Source: Cucumis sativus
Lineage: Eukaryota > Streptophyta > Magnoliopsida > Cucurbitales > Cucurbitaceae
Assembly: GCF_000004075.3 (NCBI RefSeq)
Contig: NC_026659.2
Coordinates: 3,038,001-3,102,000, forward strand
Length of the DNA stretch: 64,000 bases
Reading direction: 5' to 3'
Part shown: positions 60,966-64,000 of the stretch, piece after piece
Position numbering within the stretch: position 1 is the stretch's first letter
How the letters are laid out: each line of letters starts with the position of its first letter
The notes under the pieces: model-generated
Databases searched by the model: none
What the model was told of the DNA's origin: nothing
What the model saw: the letters and a program-made list of their open reading frames with translations, nothing else
Program-made: the position numbers and the translations under genes

Positions 60966-61890
60966 TGACGTTTGTCTAGATATAATTTTTACATTTTAAA
61001 ATTTTAAATCTAGACACCAAATTAAAATTAGAGAAAATTACCTTTTTTTTATTTTAACTCAAGTTTTAAAAGAAAATGTAGGTATCTTTTGGAGAGTTTT
61101 AGTGTGGAAGTTGAGGGGACTCATAGGGTAAAGTGAAGATTAAAAAGATATAGTTTACAATTACAACTCGGGGAAGAAAGTAAACATATTCTTATTCATG
61201 AAATCTTCACAACATAAAACTTTGTTTTTTTCATCAAAATTAAATTACTATTTCCCTTTTAATTTCTAATATAATATTTTCGAGAGATCCGCGACCACCC
61301 AGTTCTGATCCATTTCTCTCTACCGCCCCATCTTTTTCTCGCCACCACCCTCCGCCCTTCTCCGACGACCAACTCCCGAACCTCCAACCTTACGTCCTCG
61401 CTGCATTCATTCTTCTTTTCTCCCGCGGATTTCTCTTCAGCTACCTTCAACGCGGCGGTGCTACTCAAGCTCACCCCTCAACCCAACACTGCTTTTGCCC
61501 TCAAATCAGTTCGTATATAGCTTGAAGCGCACAAAACGGCGAAATCGTAGTAGTTTCTTACCATTTTGAACTCCTTCCAGCAGCATTCCCAAGTCAATTT
61601 TGGTAAGATTTGGATAGTGAAGTTGTGTTTAAACTCTTTCAATCTTGATTAAAGTAGGTTAGATCATTCTTTAACCTTTGGAAAGTCTCTGTATGCATTT
61701 TTTTTTTTTTTTTATGAATGGTTTGATAATGAGATTGATGCAATGATGGAGATTGGAGGAAATGAATTTTGTTAATGCAATTATATGAGGCTTTTATCTC
61801 AGTGGGATATACAAAAAATGGACTAAGGTGTGATCAAAGTTCATTTGGTAAGATTCGTACTTGCAAGCCTTTGTAAGTAATAAGTTTAAA

Positions 61891-63912
61891 ATGGAGGTTC
61901 CTCTATTGGATGAGACGGTCGAGGGTGCAGTTGGTTACAATGGCAACCCAGTCTGTAGATCCAATTCCGGCGGCTGGAGATCTGCCTCCCTCATTATAGG
62001 TAAATGTAAATCATCATTAGCGTCTTCTCTTTCCCTATGATCCTATCCAATTTATGTATCCTGTCCGATTGTGATCAGGAGTGGAGGTTGCTGAGAGATT
62101 TGCCTACTATGGAGTTTCCTCCAACTTGATTAACTTCTTGACGGACCAGCTTCAGCAGTCAACGGTCACGGCAGCTAAGAATGTCAATGCCTGGTCCGGT
62201 ACCGCCTCCTTGCTACCTTTACTCGGTGCCTTTCTGGCTGATTCATTCCTTGGACGATACTGGACTATTGTTCTTTCGTCTGCCCTCTACATTCTGGTTC
62301 TTCCACTACTTTATCCTCTTGTTTTGTGTGCTTTCTTTTTCCATTCTCAATTCCCAACTATAAAGTTTTACAAGAGGATGCAAGTTTTTGGGTAGGGATA
62401 TGGTAATTCAGGATTATTTTTCCTTTTGTTGTTTCTGGAATTTAGGGCCTTGGGTTGTTGACCATGTCTGCATTGATACCTTCTCCAAGCACTTCTGCCT
62501 GCCAACAGACTGAAAAATCCTTACCATGTTCTCCCAATCTTTTCCAAGTTATTTTGTTTTTCTTCTCCTTATATTTGGTCGGATTGGCTCAAGGGGGACA
62601 CAAGCCTTGCGTCCAAGCTTTTGGAGCTGACCAATTTGATGGACAACATCCAAAAGAGAGCAGATCTAAAAGCTCTTTCTTCAATTGGTGGTATTTTGGT
62701 ATATCTTTGGCCACATTTGCAACTGTTAATATCTTGAACTATGTGCAAGATAATCTCAGCTGGAGTCTTGGTTTTGGAATTCCTTGTATTGCTATGGTTT
62801 TAGCACTTGTAGTCTTCTTGCTTGGAACTAGGACGTACAGGTTCAGTAACAGAGGGGATGAGGAAAATCCATTTGTAAGAATTGGACGGGTGTTTGTCAC
62901 TGCAGTAAAGAATTGGCGAGTGAATTCTTCAGAAATGGCTCATGAAGAGGAAATCCGTGGCCTGTTACCTCACCATAGCTCTAAACAGTTGAGGTAAATC
63001 AGATGTCTAAAGAAGGGTAACATTGGCTTAGAAACAATTTTAATTTGTATGTATTATTGTAACACTTTTCTTTACTGGATTCTATAATTTGGTAGGTTTC
63101 TCGATAAAGCTTTGATCACACCTAATAGTTTGAAGGAAGACGGTCGTGCATGTAGCATAAGTGAAGTTGAGGAAGCAAAAGCAGTACTGAGGCTTGTTCC
63201 AATATGGGTGGCATGTTTAGCATTTGCTATTGTATTCTCTCAGTCATCAACTTTCTTTATAAAACAAGGAGTCACAATGGACAGATCTATAACTTTTGGG
63301 TTTGAAGTACCCTCTGCTTCACTTCAATCATTTATTAGTCTATCCATTGTCATTTCCCTCCTGATATACGATCGCATACTCATTCCAATTGCTAGAAATT
63401 TCACTGGAAAACCTTCTGGAATTACAATGCTACAAAGAATTGGATTTGGGATGCTATTATCTGCTATTTCCATGGTCATTGCTGCATTAGTTGAGATTAA
63501 AAGGCTGAAAACAGCTCAAGAATATGGTTTGGTTGATCAGCCTAAGGCGACTGTTCCTTTGAGTATATGGTGGCTGGTTCCTCAGTATGTACTGTTTGGA
63601 GTTGCCGATGCTTTCACCATGGTTGGGTTGCAGGAGTTTTTTTATGACCAAGTTCCGAGTGGATTAAGAAGCATTGGTCTCTCCTTGTACTTGAGTATTT
63701 TTGGGATTGGCAACTTTTTAAGTAGCTTTCTCATCTCCGCCATTGAAAAATTAACTAGTGGGGATGGGAAACAAAGTTGGTTTGACAATAATCTCAACAA
63801 AGCTCATCTCGATTACTTCTACTGGTTGCTTGTAGGGCTTAGTGTTATTGGGTTGGCTGCTTTCGTATTTTGTGCAAGAACTTACATCTATAATAAGGGG
63901 AACACCACGTAA
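61891..63912 (+). CDS. NPF / POT (PTR2) family proton-coupled transporter, NPF5-like
   Basis: Major-facilitator protein of the NRT1/PTR family, moving nitrate, peptides, hormones or specialised metabolites with protons across a membrane. Four exons (61891-61999, 62079-62296, 62446-62993, 63096-63912) join into 563 residues with about 12 membrane segments. The POT ExxER motif is EVAERFAYYG (Glu 39 to Arg 43). The family signature region includes GLAQGGHKPCVQAFGADQFD and FFNWWYFGISLATFATVNIL, and the second half has PQYVLFGVADAFTMVGLQEF and FYDQVPSGLRSIGLSLYLSI. The central cytosolic loop carries EVEEAKAVLRLVPIWVACLA. NPF5 subfamily placement is from general resemblance, and the substrate cannot be predicted. 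The gene is complete and ends 88 bases before the window edge. Confidence 0.92.
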
Positions 63913-64000
63913 GTGTAAGTATAATTTGGTAAGGTGTATTTGGTTTGAGGAGTAAGAGAAATTGGAGTTGGGAAGTAAAAGTAGTAAACTCTAGTCTCGT

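Larger units (their letters stand above)
60145..61890. other. Intergenic: oxidoreductase 3' UTR, repeats, NPF leader
   Basis: Contains a GGTTGGGTT-rich repeat (60555-60745), a weak relative of the dispersed element (60840-60965) and a GC-richer leader region (61280-61600). A likely 5'-UTR intron for the transporter follows: donor GTAAGA near 61601, acceptor before 61891. Several upstream ATGs lie in 61715-61830 and would be removed if that intron is spliced. Confidence 0.45.

Noticed and set aside
61259-61474. Minus-strand 71-residue frame rich in Glu, Lys and Arg.
   Set aside because: It is the complement of the GC-rich NPF leader and has no domain. Composition explains the open frame.

Overview
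This is AT-rich nuclear DNA of a flowering plant. Genes are broken by short GT-AG introns, homologues are plant-specific (Aux/IAA, YODA-type MAPKKK, NPF transporter, UPF0496, plant-type prolyl 4-hydroxylase), and there are plant promoter signatures (telobox, TGGGCY site II, G-box, MSA). The repeat landscape, especially a small inverted-repeat element with a core resembling GCTATATTTGTAAATATTTT, reminds me of cucurbits (Cucumis or a relative). That is an inference from memory, not a measured match.

Layout, left to right: (-) tripeptidyl peptidase II, 5' half only, running off the left edge (454-5433); (-) ribosomal protein eL36 (6872-8029); (-) a small secreted cysteine-rich defensin-like peptide in two exons (9846-10640); (-) an intronless predicted plastid membrane protein with a 1.8-kb 5'-UTR intron (12624-13658); (+) a mitochondrial TatB-like protein (18480-20587); (-) an Aux/IAA auxin co-repressor (22830-24507); (+) a class-3 (diacylglycerol-lipase-like) lipase (28448-31383); (+) a prolyl 4-hydroxylase with C-terminal ShK domain and a degenerate metal site (32286-34633); (-) an 18-exon kinesin-10/Kid-like chromokinesin (35866-40885); (+) a UPF0496/DUF677 protein (41758-43428); a 5-kb gene desert with a promoter-like island and repeats (43429-48900); (+) a YODA-like MAPKKK (50432-55128); (+) a zeta-crystallin-type NADPH:quinone oxidoreductase (57508-60144); (+) an NPF/POT family transporter (61891-63912).

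Exon models were built by hand from translations and splice sites. For every complete multi-exon gene the joined exon lengths sum to a multiple of three with one open frame. The genes are not functionally clustered, as is usual for plants. Shared themes are growth and division (Aux/IAA, YODA, kinesin-10, eL36) and secretion or cell-wall work (prolyl hydroxylase, defensin-like peptide).

No rRNA, tRNA, CRISPR or intact autonomous transposon was seen. The observations most worth following are the two-exon cysteine-rich peptide gene, a perfect mitotic MSA element plus an inverted site II pair upstream of the kinesin, the substituted HxD motif in the prolyl hydroxylase, two promoter-like islands without a recognisable gene (about 25.58-25.84 kb and 44.08-44.24 kb), and a dispersed inverted-repeat element present in at least four copies.
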